Positions 16,001 through 23,383 of a stretch of DNA of 28,955 bases are shown piece by piece; within the stretch, counting starts at the first letter, position 1, and each line of letters begins with the position of its first letter. Under the pieces are notes generated by a model that did no database searches, was not told the origin of the DNA, and saw nothing but the letters and a program-made list of their open reading frames with translations. A program made the translations under genes and the position numbers. Source of the stretch: Chloroflexota bacterium (GTDB taxonomy: Bacteria > Chloroflexota > Anaerolineae > Anaerolineales > UBA11657); assembly GCA_003670425.1 (NCBI GenBank), contig QWRL01000010.1, positions 1 to 28,955 on the forward strand, read 5' to 3'.

Positions 16001-17570
16001 CCTCGCGCAGCGGGTCAATGGGCGGGTTGGTAACTTCTGCAAAGCGCTGCCGGAAATAATGGAAGAGCGGGCGCGGCTTGGCGCTCATCACGGCCGGCGG
16101 CGTATCGTCGCCCATGGAGCCCACGGGCTCGGCGCCTTCCTCCGCCATGGGGCGCAGCGTGAACACCACATCATCATGCGTGTAGCCAAAGGCGAGCAGC
16201 TCAGTAGAAAGCGCGGCGGGCGTGGCAGCAGTGCTGCCGGCGCCGGCGGCGGGCAGCTGCCAGTTGCACAGCCACTGGCCGTAGGGCTGGCGCGCTGCCA
16301 GCTGCGCCTTGATCTCTGCATCGCCCAGCAGCTGGCCGCGCTGCGTATCCACGGCCAGCATCTGGCCCGGCCCCAGTTTGCCAAGGCACGTCAGCTGCCC
16401 GGCATCCAGTGTTACCGCGCCAATTTCTGAGGCGGCATATACCAGGCCGTCGCGCGTGGCGGCGTAGCGCAGCGGGCGCAGGCCATTGCGGTCCAGCGTG
16501 GCACCCACCACGCGCCCGTCACTGAACACAATTGCAGCCGGCCCGTCCCAGGGCTCTGCCAGATGCGCGTGATACGCATAGAAGTCGCGCACGGCGGCCG
16601 GCAGGTCGGGCAGCTTTTCCCACGCCATGGGCAGCAGCATGGAGAGCACATGCGGCAGGTGGCGCCCGGTCTGCCACAGCAGCTCGGCGTAGTTGTCCAG
16701 CATGGCAGAGTCGCTGCCGCTGGCATCAATCACGGGCTGCAGCGCAGCCGGCGTGAACCCGCCGGCGGCCGCCAGCTGCGCTGTGCGGGCCTGCACCCAC
16801 GCCACATTGCCCTGAATGGTGTTGATCTCGCCGTTATGGCACAGCAGCCGAAAGGGCTGCGCGCGCTCCCAGGTGGGCAGCGTGTTGGTGCTGTAGCGCT
16901 GATGGAAGACAACCGAAGAGACGGCGTAATGCGGGTGCGCAAGGTCCAGATAAAAGCTGCCCACTTGCGGCGCGTGCAGCAAACCCTTGTAGACAACCGT
17001 GCGCCCGGACAGCGAAGCCACATAGGCTGACCAGCCATTGGCCGCAGACTCGCGCTCAAATGCCTTGCGCGCCAAATACAGGCGCTGCTCAAACTCCGCA
17101 GCTGCCAGATGTGCCGGCCGCACAATCAGCGCCTGGCGGATGAGCGGGATGCGTGCGCGCGCCTGCGGGCCCAGCACATCCGGATTGATGGGCGGCTTGC
17201 GCCACGCTGCCAGCGGCACGCCGTGCGCTGCCAGCGCATGGCCAACCGCTGCGGCAGCCGGTTCCAAATGCGCCGGCCGAAAGAAGAACATGCCAACTGC
17301 GATGCGCTCTGGCGCTGCTTGCTGCCCGGTAAGCTCCGCCAGCGCTGCGGAAAAGAACGCACCCGGGATGGGCGTGAGCACGCCGGCGCCGTCACCGGTT
17401 TTGTTGTCTGCATCCAGCCCGCCGCGATGCTGCAAGTTCACCAGCCCGGACAGGCCCAGCTGCAAAATCTCCGCTGAAGCGCGCCCATGCTGGTCTGCCA
17501 CAAAGCCAACGCCGCACGCGCCACGCTCAATGGCGTCTGCAACCGGCATTTTGAAGGCGGGAATTTTCAT
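13092..17570 (-). CDS. gltB: Glutamate synthase large subunit
   Basis: A 1492-aa glutamate synthase large chain that makes glutamate from glutamine and 2-oxoglutarate. The N-terminal class II amidotransferase domain carries the nucleophile Cys19 in ERGACGVGF, exposed after removal of a short propeptide. The central domain, the FMN-binding synthase domain (about 800-1170) and the C-terminal GXGXG beta-helix domain (about 1230-1480) follow. The 3Fe-4S cluster cysteines are in CVMARTCHTNNCPVG (near residues 1103-1118). The ATG at 17570 has AAGG a few bases upstream and lies 12 nt after the likely transcription start, so the longer frame to 17621 is not used. No gltD small subunit gene is adjacent, so electrons may come from ferredoxin or from a GltD encoded elsewhere. 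The length and all domains are complete. Confidence 0.96.
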   Translation of the reverse strand: MKIPAFKMPVADAIERGACGVGFVADQHGRASAEILQLGLSGLVNLQHRGGLDADNKTGDGAGVLTPIPGAFFSAALAELTGQQAAPERIAVGMFFFRPAHLEPAAAAVGHALAAHGVPLAAWRKPPINPDVLGPQARARIPLIRQALIVRPAHLAAAEFEQRLYLARKAFERESAANGWSAYVASLSGRTVVYKGLLHAPQVGSFYLDLAHPHYAVSSVVFHQRYSTNTLPTWERAQPFRLLCHNGEINTIQGNVAWVQARTAQLAAAGGFTPAALQPVIDASGSDSAMLDNYAELLWQTGRHLPHVLSMLLPMAWEKLPDLPAAVRDFYAYHAHLAEPWDGPAAIVFSDGRVVGATLDRNGLRPLRYAATRDGLVYAASEIGAVTLDAGQLTCLGKLGPGQMLAVDTQRGQLLGDAEIKAQLAARQPYGQWLCNWQLPAAGAGSTAATPAALSTELLAFGYTHDDVVFTLRPMAEEGAEPVGSMGDDTPPAVMSAKPRPLFHYFRQRFAEVTNPPIDPLREGLVMSLQVRLGARANALCETPEHTRHLQLPSPLLDDAQLQQLRQQPHLPVQTLSTLWLAAGGSAALQAALDALCSAARSAVAGGCQLLILSDRGVDAQHSLLPALLALGAVHHHLIRADLRGRTSLVVDSGEPRSVHDVAALVGYGASAVCPYLALAAVPTLVKQQPELAPAHYIKAMEKGLLKVMSKMGISTVEAYCGAQIFECIGLHADLVDAHFSGTPAHLGGSTLADVARIPLAWHALAFGPEPAMPSPGYYKFKRGGELHAFEPEMVKRLHRAVRTPGANNGHFADGYSLFREFVAEMQARPPIAIRDLLAARPLAHAPIQLETVEARPAIMRRFSVAAMSHGAISSEAHETLALAMNALGASSNSGEGGEDPARYGTARNSRAKQVASARFGMTPAYLLSADELQIKMAQGAKPGEGGQLPGHKVTAEIAAIRHAPVGAPLISPPPHHDIYSIEDLAQLIFDLRQINPRAAISVKLVAQAGVGTIASGVAKAGADVIVISGHSGGTGAAAWSSIKHAGLPWELGLAEAQRVLINSGLRGRVRLRADGGLYTGRDVFIAALLGADEFSFGTSALIAAGCVMARTCHTNNCPVGVATQRADLRAKFAGTPEQVMAFMNFVAQDLREHMAALGVATVAELIGRTPLLHQVLPGCVGEPAVDLSTLLHPPGGGVGRDYSHSGAPNPSARLDAHNRQLLDAAQALLQTRSTPAPLALAYQLTNASRTFGATLSGAIVAKHGSAGLPDGTLRVTCSGVAGQSFGAHLVPGMQLLLHGPANDYVGKGLDGGRIIICPPAGYTGAHPVLAGNTLLYGALSGELFIAGLAGERFAVRNSGACAVVEGVGDHGCEYMTGGVVVILGQTGYNFGAGMTGGVAYVHDVHKQLGFRLNEELVTTRPLTRADHTQLREWVERHAGLTGSPRAGKLLADWPAALAHFVCIAPRWQLAQTSAAETAAADTALPAGTPAG

Positions 17571-17885
17571 GACCTTGACTAAGCATACAGAATAGCACGA
17601 TTCGGCCGGCTTTTGGTGCAATGGCCAGCGCAGTTTTTGCGGGGTGCGCCCGCGCTGCGCTTGGATGGGTGCGCAGGCTGCGCGTTAGGCCCGGTAAATT
17701 AAGTGCAGAACTGCGCCAGTGGTTGGCGCCAGCAGTGGCGCGCCTTCAGCCGCACAAACTTAATATGAACGAAGAATGAAGAATAAAGACGGAGAATGAA
17801 TCTGGATGATCATGTGCCGCGCGCAAGTGCGGCAGCTGCTTTGCGGGCGGTGGGCACGCGCTGCCTTTGGGCAGCGCAGTATTTT
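17571..17885. other. Intergenic region between the cyclase gene and gltB
   Basis: These 315 bp hold no convincing gene. A TATTCT -10-like box for gltB lies at 17589-17594 (minus strand), without a good -35. A hairpin (GCGCCA-gtggt-TGGCGC) lies near 17717-17733. A purine-rich stretch at 17765-17797 contains a four-codon mini-frame. A strong plus-strand terminator closes the region at 17858-17887. A small plus-strand RNA is possible. Confidence 0.45.
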
Positions 17886-17887
17886 TT
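17858..17887 (+). terminator. Intrinsic terminator, plus orientation
   Basis: A perfect 8-bp stem, GCGCTGCC with GGCAGCGC and loop TTTG, is followed by AGTA and six T residues. It points along the plus strand, where no gene precedes it. On the minus strand the hairpin comes right after the cyclase stop with A residues before it but no T-run after it, so it would only weakly end the chemosensory operon. Confidence 0.7.
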
Positions 17888-19055
17888 AGCGCCGGGCGGC
17901 GCCTTTTCGGCCAAGCACAAAATAAGTTTGCGTGGGGCCGATGCTCTTGACTTCGATTACCTCGCCGTCCTCCAGGTCAAACTCTGCGCGCAGCAGGTCT
18001 GCCGTACTGGCGCTGATGCGCACGCGGCCGCCCACGCCGGAAGATTCCATGCGGCTGGCGATGTTTACCGTGTCCCCCCACACATCATAAGTAAACTTGC
18101 GGATGCCAATCACACCGGCCACAATCGGCCCGCTGTTGATGCCCACGCGGATTTCAAAGTTGGTGCCTTGCGCCCGGTTGAGGGCCCGGACAGACTCGAG
18201 CATCTCAAGCCCCACGTCGGCCACCGCCTGCGCATGGTCTGCGCGGGCTTGCGGCACCCCGCCCACCAGCATGAAATTGTCGCCAATCGTCTTGATTTTT
18301 TCCAGCCCGCTGCGTTCCGTTATCAGGTCAAACGCGGACATCATTTCATTCAGAAAGCTCACCAGGTCCGGCGCACTGGTTGTGCGCGAGAGCTTGGTGA
18401 ACGCCACCAGGTCGGCGAACAGCACCGATACGCCATCGTGGCTGTCTGCAATCAGCTCCTCGCCAAGCTTGAGCCGGTCGGAAATAAACTTCGGCAAAAT
18501 GTTGGCCAGCAGGCGCTCTGTTTTTTCCTGTTCGGCCAGCACCAGTTCATGCTGGCTGCGCAGTTGCTGCATGCGCAGCTTGTCCAGGTCGCGCAGTTTC
18601 TTTTTTTCAATGGAGGTGGTGGCGCGCGCGCGCAGCAGCACCGGGCTGAAGGGCTTGGGCAGATAGTCCTCCGCCCCCAGCTCAATGCATTTGACCGCGT
18701 TGGCGATGTCTTCACCGCCGGAAATTACAATTACCGGCAGCCAGTTAATGGCAGCATCAGCGCGCATGGCGGCCAGCACTTCCATGCCGGTCATCTCGGG
18801 CATTTCCACGTCCAGCAGCATCAGGTCGAAGGCCTCGGCTTTGATGCGTTCAATGGCTGCGCGGCCGTCGGCAGCCTCGGTAATATTTTGGAAGCCCAGC
18901 TGCTTGAGCGAGCGAATGATGCCCATGCGCATCATTTTGCTGTCATCAACCACCAACACCCGCGCCGAAAATATTTGCTCCGGGCTGGGCGCCTCGTCCA
19001 CGGGCGCAGCGGGTGCGGCTGCCGTGGTCCCAAACAGAAGTGAACGCTCATTCAT
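17886..19055 (-). CDS. Receiver-domain class III adenylate cyclase
   Basis: A 389-aa signalling protein. Residues 31-148 form a CheY-like receiver with all active residues: Asp37/Asp38, phospho-acceptor Asp82, Ser112 and Lys134. A coiled-coil linker covers about 150-190. A class III nucleotide cyclase domain (about 203-385) has both metal Asp residues (Asp215 in LFADLVAFT, Asp259 in TIGD) and the transition-state Asn331 and Arg335 (TVNIASRM). The base-selecting residues are Lys255 and Asp324 (YDVWGD), so ATP rather than GTP is the expected substrate and cAMP the product. It is the last gene of the chemosensory operon, 57 nt after cheB. CheA-dependent phosphorylation is inferred from this position, as no cheY is present. 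Confidence 0.92.
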   Translation of the reverse strand: MNERSLLFGTTAAAPAAPVDEAPSPEQIFSARVLVVDDSKMMRMGIIRSLKQLGFQNITEAADGRAAIERIKAEAFDLMLLDVEMPEMTGMEVLAAMRADAAINWLPVIVISGGEDIANAVKCIELGAEDYLPKPFSPVLLRARATTSIEKKKLRDLDKLRMQQLRSQHELVLAEQEKTERLLANILPKFISDRLKLGEELIADSHDGVSVLFADLVAFTKLSRTTSAPDLVSFLNEMMSAFDLITERSGLEKIKTIGDNFMLVGGVPQARADHAQAVADVGLEMLESVRALNRAQGTNFEIRVGINSGPIVAGVIGIRKFTYDVWGDTVNIASRMESSGVGGRVRISASTADLLRAEFDLEDGEVIEVKSIGPTQTYFVLGRKGAARR

Positions 19056-19112
19056 ATAGTGGCCCCCAAGGCTTGTGGCTGCTGTGCGGGCAGCTTGTCT
19101 GCAGTTTGCGGG

Positions 19113-20174
19113 TCAGCGCGGCACGCTGTCCAGTGCTTTAATAATTGCGTCTGGCATCTGGCCAAGCCGCACGGCCTGGTCCACCACGCCCAGCTTGGCT
19201 GCGGCGCGCGGCATGCCATAAACCACGCAGCTGTCTTCATGTTCCGCCAGGGTGCGGCCGCCGGCGCGCTTGATGGCCTGCATCCCAATTGCGCCATCGC
19301 TGCCCATGCCCGTGAGCAAAATGCCCAGCGCGTGCGCCCCGGCAGCGTCCGCTCCGGAGCGAAACAAAACGTCCACCGATGGCCGGCAATATTGAATGGG
19401 CGGCGACTGCGTCAAGCGCGTACTATAACCCCCGAAGCGCTTCACGATCAACAAATGAAAGTCCCCCGGCGCAAAGAGGCAAACACCGGGCTGCAGGGGC
19501 TCGTTGTCAACCGCTTCCCGAACTTCGTAATCGCAGAGTTGATTTATGCGTTCCGCCATTGCTTTAGAAAAATGGGCCGGGATGTGCTGTACAACAACAA
19601 TTGGCGGCAGCCCGGCCGGCAGGCTGGGCAGCAAATAGCGCAACGCTTCCACCCCGCCGGTGGACGCGCCCATCAGAATCAGCCGCAAATCCAGGCCGCC
19701 GGATGCAATTGCCACGGGCCGCACGCTGCCGCTTGCCGGCGCGGTTTTCACCGGCGTCAGCTGGGGTTGGCGGCGCGAGCGCGCAGCTGCTTTTACATGA
19801 AACGCCAACCGGCCGGCCAGCGCTCCGATGGAGTAGCTGCCGTCCGGCTTGGCCAAAATATCGCAGGCGCCGGCTTCCATTGCATCCAGCGCCATCTGCG
19901 AGCCCTGCTGCGTTAGTGCGCTTACCACCACCACCGGGATGGTTGATTTTTCTGCTTTAAGTTTGCGCAGAAATGTAAGCCCGTCCATGCGCGGCATTTC
20001 CATGTCCAGCGTAAGCACATCCGGCCGGAGCTTGGGAATCTTTTCAATTGCAAACAACGGGTCCTGGGCTGTGCCCACCACCTCGATGTCCGGGTCCTGG
20101 TGGAGGGTGTCTGTGATCACCTTGCGCACCATCGCCGAATCGTCAATTACCAATACGCGGATCTTTTCAGGCAT
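19113..20174 (-). CDS. cheB: Chemotaxis protein-glutamate methylesterase CheB
   Basis: A 353-aa two-domain CheB that demethylates or deamidates chemoreceptors after phosphorylation by CheA. The receiver domain has Asp11/Asp12, phospho-acceptor Asp57 and Lys109. The catalytic domain carries Ser171 in GASTGG, His197 in QHIPAHFS and Asp293 in GMGSDGA. The linker at 128-160 is rich in basic and small residues. It follows cheR by 56 nt and precedes the receiver-cyclase gene. Together with CheR it provides the adaptation arm of this operon. The start at 20174 (MPEKIRVLVIDD) fits the family exactly. Confidence 0.96.
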   Translation of the reverse strand: MPEKIRVLVIDDSAMVRKVITDTLHQDPDIEVVGTAQDPLFAIEKIPKLRPDVLTLDMEMPRMDGLTFLRKLKAEKSTIPVVVVSALTQQGSQMALDAMEAGACDILAKPDGSYSIGALAGRLAFHVKAAARSRRQPQLTPVKTAPASGSVRPVAIASGGLDLRLILMGASTGGVEALRYLLPSLPAGLPPIVVVQHIPAHFSKAMAERINQLCDYEVREAVDNEPLQPGVCLFAPGDFHLLIVKRFGGYSTRLTQSPPIQYCRPSVDVLFRSGADAAGAHALGILLTGMGSDGAIGMQAIKRAGGRTLAEHEDSCVVYGMPRAAAKLGVVDQAVRLGQMPDAIIKALDSVPR

Positions 20175-20230
20175 TGCGTGCCTGCCCTAATAATGAACTG
20201 GCAATCTTGCGTGCGTTCATCAAAATAATC

Positions 20231-21064
20231 TTAACGGCGGAAGATGCCGCTCCCGAGACTGGCGAATTGATGCTGCATGCTGTGCAGGCTGTCCGAGAGG
20301 CCGATGACCAGGTAGCCGCCCGGCGCCAGGTACTCGTGGAGCCGCTTGACCAGCTGCGCCTGCGAAGGCGGGTCAAAATAGATGAGCACATTGCGGCAAA
20401 AAATAATGTGCTGGGGCTGCGGCACGGGGTAGGCAGCTTGAAACAGGTTGACTTGCGCAAAGGTGACGCTCGCGCGCAAATCTGCCTTGACCCGGCATTG
20501 GCCGGCATAGGGCCCGCTGCCTTTTTGAAAGTAGCGCGCATGCAAGCCGGCTGCCGGCAGTTTTACTTTCTTCTCGGGGTAGATGGCAGTGCGCGCGCTT
20601 TCCAAAATCCGGCGCGAAATATCGGTCGCATAGATGTGCCATTGCAGCGGCGGCTGGCTCCGGTTGTATTCAGCAAGTGTGATTGCCAGTGAAAACGCCT
20701 CCTCACCCGAAGATGCAGCCGCCGACCAGCAGCGCAGGCCCGTGCGCGCACTGGGTACTTGCGCCAGCAAATCCGGCAGCAGCTGCGCGGCCAGCGCATC
20801 AAAATGCGCCTGCTCGCGGAAGAAATAGGTGTGGTTGGTGGCGATGAGATCAACCAGCATTTCGATCTCATCGCCGGACGCGTTGGTGCGCAGAAAGTCG
20901 CAATATTCGTCGAAAGACGCCAGCCCGAGTGCGCGGGGCCGGTGCGCAAGCCGGCTCGACACCAGCTGCTGCTTGGCCGGCCCTAAAAAAATCCGGCTGT
21001 GCTTGTACAGTACCCCGCTGATGTATTTATAAGCTGCCGGCGATATTCCAAAATCTAGCGCCAT
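20231..21064 (-). CDS. cheR: Chemoreceptor methyltransferase CheR
   Basis: A 277-aa SAM-dependent protein-glutamate methyltransferase. The N-terminal helical domain (about 10-75) is followed by NHTYFFREQAHF, the SAM-binding segment WSAAASSGEEAFSLA (113-127, where the common Cys-Ser-Thr is Ala-Ser-Ser), ATDISRRIL (146-154) and IFCRNVLIYF near the end. There is no TPR extension. It starts 15 nt after the chemoreceptor gene stop, in the same operon, so it probably methylates that receptor. No CheR-tethering pentapeptide is seen at the receptor C-terminus, so binding must be direct. Confidence 0.95.
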   Translation of the reverse strand: MALDFGISPAAYKYISGVLYKHSRIFLGPAKQQLVSSRLAHRPRALGLASFDEYCDFLRTNASGDEIEMLVDLIATNHTYFFREQAHFDALAAQLLPDLLAQVPSARTGLRCWSAAASSGEEAFSLAITLAEYNRSQPPLQWHIYATDISRRILESARTAIYPEKKVKLPAAGLHARYFQKGSGPYAGQCRVKADLRASVTFAQVNLFQAAYPVPQPQHIIFCRNVLIYFDPPSQAQLVKRLHEYLAPGGYLVIGLSDSLHSMQHQFASLGSGIFRR

Positions 21065-21079
21065 TTAAACATAGCCGGG

Positions 21080-22675
21080 CTATTGGTCTTTAAAGTGCTT
21101 GTCGGCGTCACTGTCTTTCAGTGCCAGCGCCTTGCGCGCAGGCTGCTGTTGGTCCTTAAGCTGGCGCGGCGACTGCCACTCTGCGTGCGCAGCATCAGCA
21201 CCAGCGTTACGCAGGCGGCGCGCGGGTGCAGCCGCACTGCCGGTTACGCCGCGCAGTTCTTCTGCCAGGCTCATCTGCTGCTTGGCTTGGGCGCTCAGCT
21301 CCTCTGCCGCCCCCGCTGTCGTTTCCGCGTTGCCGGCGTTGCGCGCTGAGACCTTGCCCATCTGCACAATTGCCACAGAGATTTGTCCGACGCCCTGGGA
21401 CTGCTCCTTGGCCGCCTCTGCGATTTCATTTACCAGGCTGTCCGTCTGGTTTACCTTTTCCGCAATTGCCGCAAAGGACTCGCCCAGCTTCACCAGGCTT
21501 TGCGAACCATTGCGGCTGTTCATAATGGCCGCTTCGATCTTTTCCGCGGTTTCATGCGCGGCCGCGCTGCTGCGCTGCGCCAGCGAGCGCACCTCGTCTG
21601 CCACTACGGCAAAGCCGGCGCCGGCCTCGCCCGCGCGCGCCGCCTCGATGGCTGCATTCAGCGCCAGAATATTTGTCTGGAACGCAATCTCATCAATGCT
21701 CTTCACAATTTTTGCCACCTCGGCACTGGACTGCGCAATCGACTGCATGGCGGTTGTCATCTCACTCATGGTTGCAGAGCCATTCTGCGCAGCCATGTGC
21801 GCCTCGCTCACCAGCGCTTTGGCCTTCACGGTGTTGTTGGCTGTGCTTTGCAGCATGCTGGACATTTGCTCAAGCGACGAGCTGGTTTCTTCGACGGCCG
21901 CAGCCGCCTCGCTGGCACCTTCGGCCAGTTGCTGGCTTGCCTGCGCCACCTGATCGGCAGCAACGGATGAGTGCTCAGCACCGCTTGCCAAGTTTTCGGT
22001 GATGCGATCCAGCGGGCCAAAGGTCAGCCTGGCAAAATACCAGATTACAGCGTTCGCAAGCAGCACCAGGATGGCTGAAGCGGCGGCCACGCGCCACAGC
22101 GAGTTTGACACTGCTGCTACCACTGCTGCTTCTTCGATGGGTAGGTCCGCCAGTGCTGCAGCCACGAGTTTGTCAATAACCACGCGGTGCGCCTCATAGG
22201 CGGCAGACACCGTGGCGAAAGCCGCTGCAGCATCGTTTGGGTTGCTGGCGCGAATAGCCGGCAACAAGTCCTTTTCCACTGCATCGTAAAAGGCAACTAC
22301 TTGCTCATTAGAGTCTTTTGCAAGCAGGCTTTTCGTTTCGGCGCTGAGGTGGGGGTCGGCTGCCCATACGGCGAGCCGGTCTTTGTACTGGGCTTGTAGC
22401 TCGGCTAATCGGTTTACGGCAGCATCGGTTGCTACCATTTTGGTCGCCCCTTCTGATGCAGCCATGAGTTTGGTCGCCTCGAGGTAACTCTCTATGACAT
22501 ACACGGGCGGCGGCAGAATGTCTGCAATTAAGTCTTTGTCGGAAATGATGCTTTCGTAAATCGGCCCGTGGATTTTAATTTCATTCAGGACCATATTGGT
22601 AATTACAGGCGATACAGCAAGCGCGAGTGTGAAGAGCGCAAAGATGATGTAGCGTAAAGTTTTTGTGTTCAGCAT
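21080..22675 (-). CDS. Methyl-accepting chemotaxis protein without a visible HAMP domain
   Basis: A 531-aa transmembrane chemoreceptor. TM1 spans about residues 8-29, a largely helical periplasmic sensor domain 30-193, and TM2 194-214. The cytoplasmic signalling hairpin has its conserved tip at 328-346 (DEIAFQTNILALNAAIEAA). Only about 20 residues separate TM2 from the first signalling helix, so the usual HAMP domain of some 50 residues seems absent or very reduced. The C-terminal 50 residues are Ala/Gln/Lys-rich and end in HFKDQ, with no NWETF-like tether. The ATG at 22675 has GGGAGA nine bases upstream. As the only receptor in the operon, it is the probable input of this chemosensory system; the ligand is unknown. 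Confidence 0.93.
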   Translation of the reverse strand: MLNTKTLRYIIFALFTLALAVSPVITNMVLNEIKIHGPIYESIISDKDLIADILPPPVYVIESYLEATKLMAASEGATKMVATDAAVNRLAELQAQYKDRLAVWAADPHLSAETKSLLAKDSNEQVVAFYDAVEKDLLPAIRASNPNDAAAAFATVSAAYEAHRVVIDKLVAAALADLPIEEAAVVAAVSNSLWRVAAASAILVLLANAVIWYFARLTFGPLDRITENLASGAEHSSVAADQVAQASQQLAEGASEAAAAVEETSSSLEQMSSMLQSTANNTVKAKALVSEAHMAAQNGSATMSEMTTAMQSIAQSSAEVAKIVKSIDEIAFQTNILALNAAIEAARAGEAGAGFAVVADEVRSLAQRSSAAAHETAEKIEAAIMNSRNGSQSLVKLGESFAAIAEKVNQTDSLVNEIAEAAKEQSQGVGQISVAIVQMGKVSARNAGNAETTAGAAEELSAQAKQQMSLAEELRGVTGSAAAPARRLRNAGADAAHAEWQSPRQLKDQQQPARKALALKDSDADKHFKDQ

Positions 22676-22749
22676 GTCTGTTCTCCCGTGTTTGTTAAAA
22701 TGTTGCCCGGATTGCGGGCGCTAGTGGCGCGGTGGGCAGCGGGCGCACG

Positions 22750-23259
22750 TTACGCCACTTCCCGGTAAACCTGCTGCAGGTCGATGTCGCCGTCCATTGT
22801 GAGCAGCTTGTCCAGGTCCAGCAAGGTTTTGACCGTCCCTTTGGTTTTGGTCATGCCGGTGATGTAGCGCGTGTCTACCAGGCTGCCAAAATCAGGCGTG
22901 GGCTCAATTTCCGCCTCTGCGTACTGCGAGACTTCCTCAACCATGTCCACAATCATGCCCATCAGGTTGGTGCCGCCATCGCTGCTTTCCAGCTGCACGA
23001 CGATGATGCAGACGCGCTCCTGGTCCGCAAACGCGGGCAGCCGGAAGCGCGCGCGCAGGTCCAGCACGGGCACAATTTTGCCGCGCAGGTTGATGACCCC
23101 CTGAATGTAAACCGGCATGCGCGGCACCGGTGTGATCGGGCATAGGCGCATAATCTCGCGCACCTTCAGGATCGGCAGGCTGTAGTGCTCCGCGCCAAGC
23201 ATGAAGGTCAGATATTTTCCGGGCTTGGGCCGGTTGTCCGTCTGGATTTGATTTGTCAT
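22750..23259 (-). CDS. cheW: Chemotaxis coupling protein CheW
   Basis: A 169-aa protein consisting of one CheW domain (about residues 12-160), which links chemoreceptors to CheA in the signalling array. Typical segments are LTFMLGAEHYSLPILKVREI (18-37), VPRMPVYIQGVINLRGKIVP (45-65) and GMIVDMVEEV (about 100-109). The ATG at 23259 has AGGTG upstream at a suitable distance. It lies 124 nt after cheA and 74 nt before the receptor gene in the same direction. It is the single stand-alone CheW of the operon. Confidence 0.95.
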   Translation of the reverse strand: MTNQIQTDNRPKPGKYLTFMLGAEHYSLPILKVREIMRLCPITPVPRMPVYIQGVINLRGKIVPVLDLRARFRLPAFADQERVCIIVVQLESSDGGTNLMGMIVDMVEEVSQYAEAEIEPTPDFGSLVDTRYITGMTKTKGTVKTLLDLDKLLTMDGDIDLQQVYREVA

Positions 23260-23383
23260 GCAAACACCTGTTAAATGGCGGGCGGGTTAAATGGGAACCC
23301 GGCGCGTGGCTGCGGTTTAAAGTTGAGCCGGATGCTGGTGGCAGGCCATTGGCGGCGCTGCCCGGCGGGCAAAGCGGCGCCTG

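Noticed and set aside
17796..19043. A 415-codon plus-strand frame opposite the cyclase gene, with GGAG near its start
   Set aside because: The protein is His/Gln/Arg-rich with no family resemblance, it runs across a strong plus-strand terminator, and the opposite strand encodes a complete REC-cyclase.
20180..20230. A 17-codon frame between cheR and cheB
   Set aside because: It lacks a ribosome binding site and family resemblance, and overlaps the cheB start out of frame.
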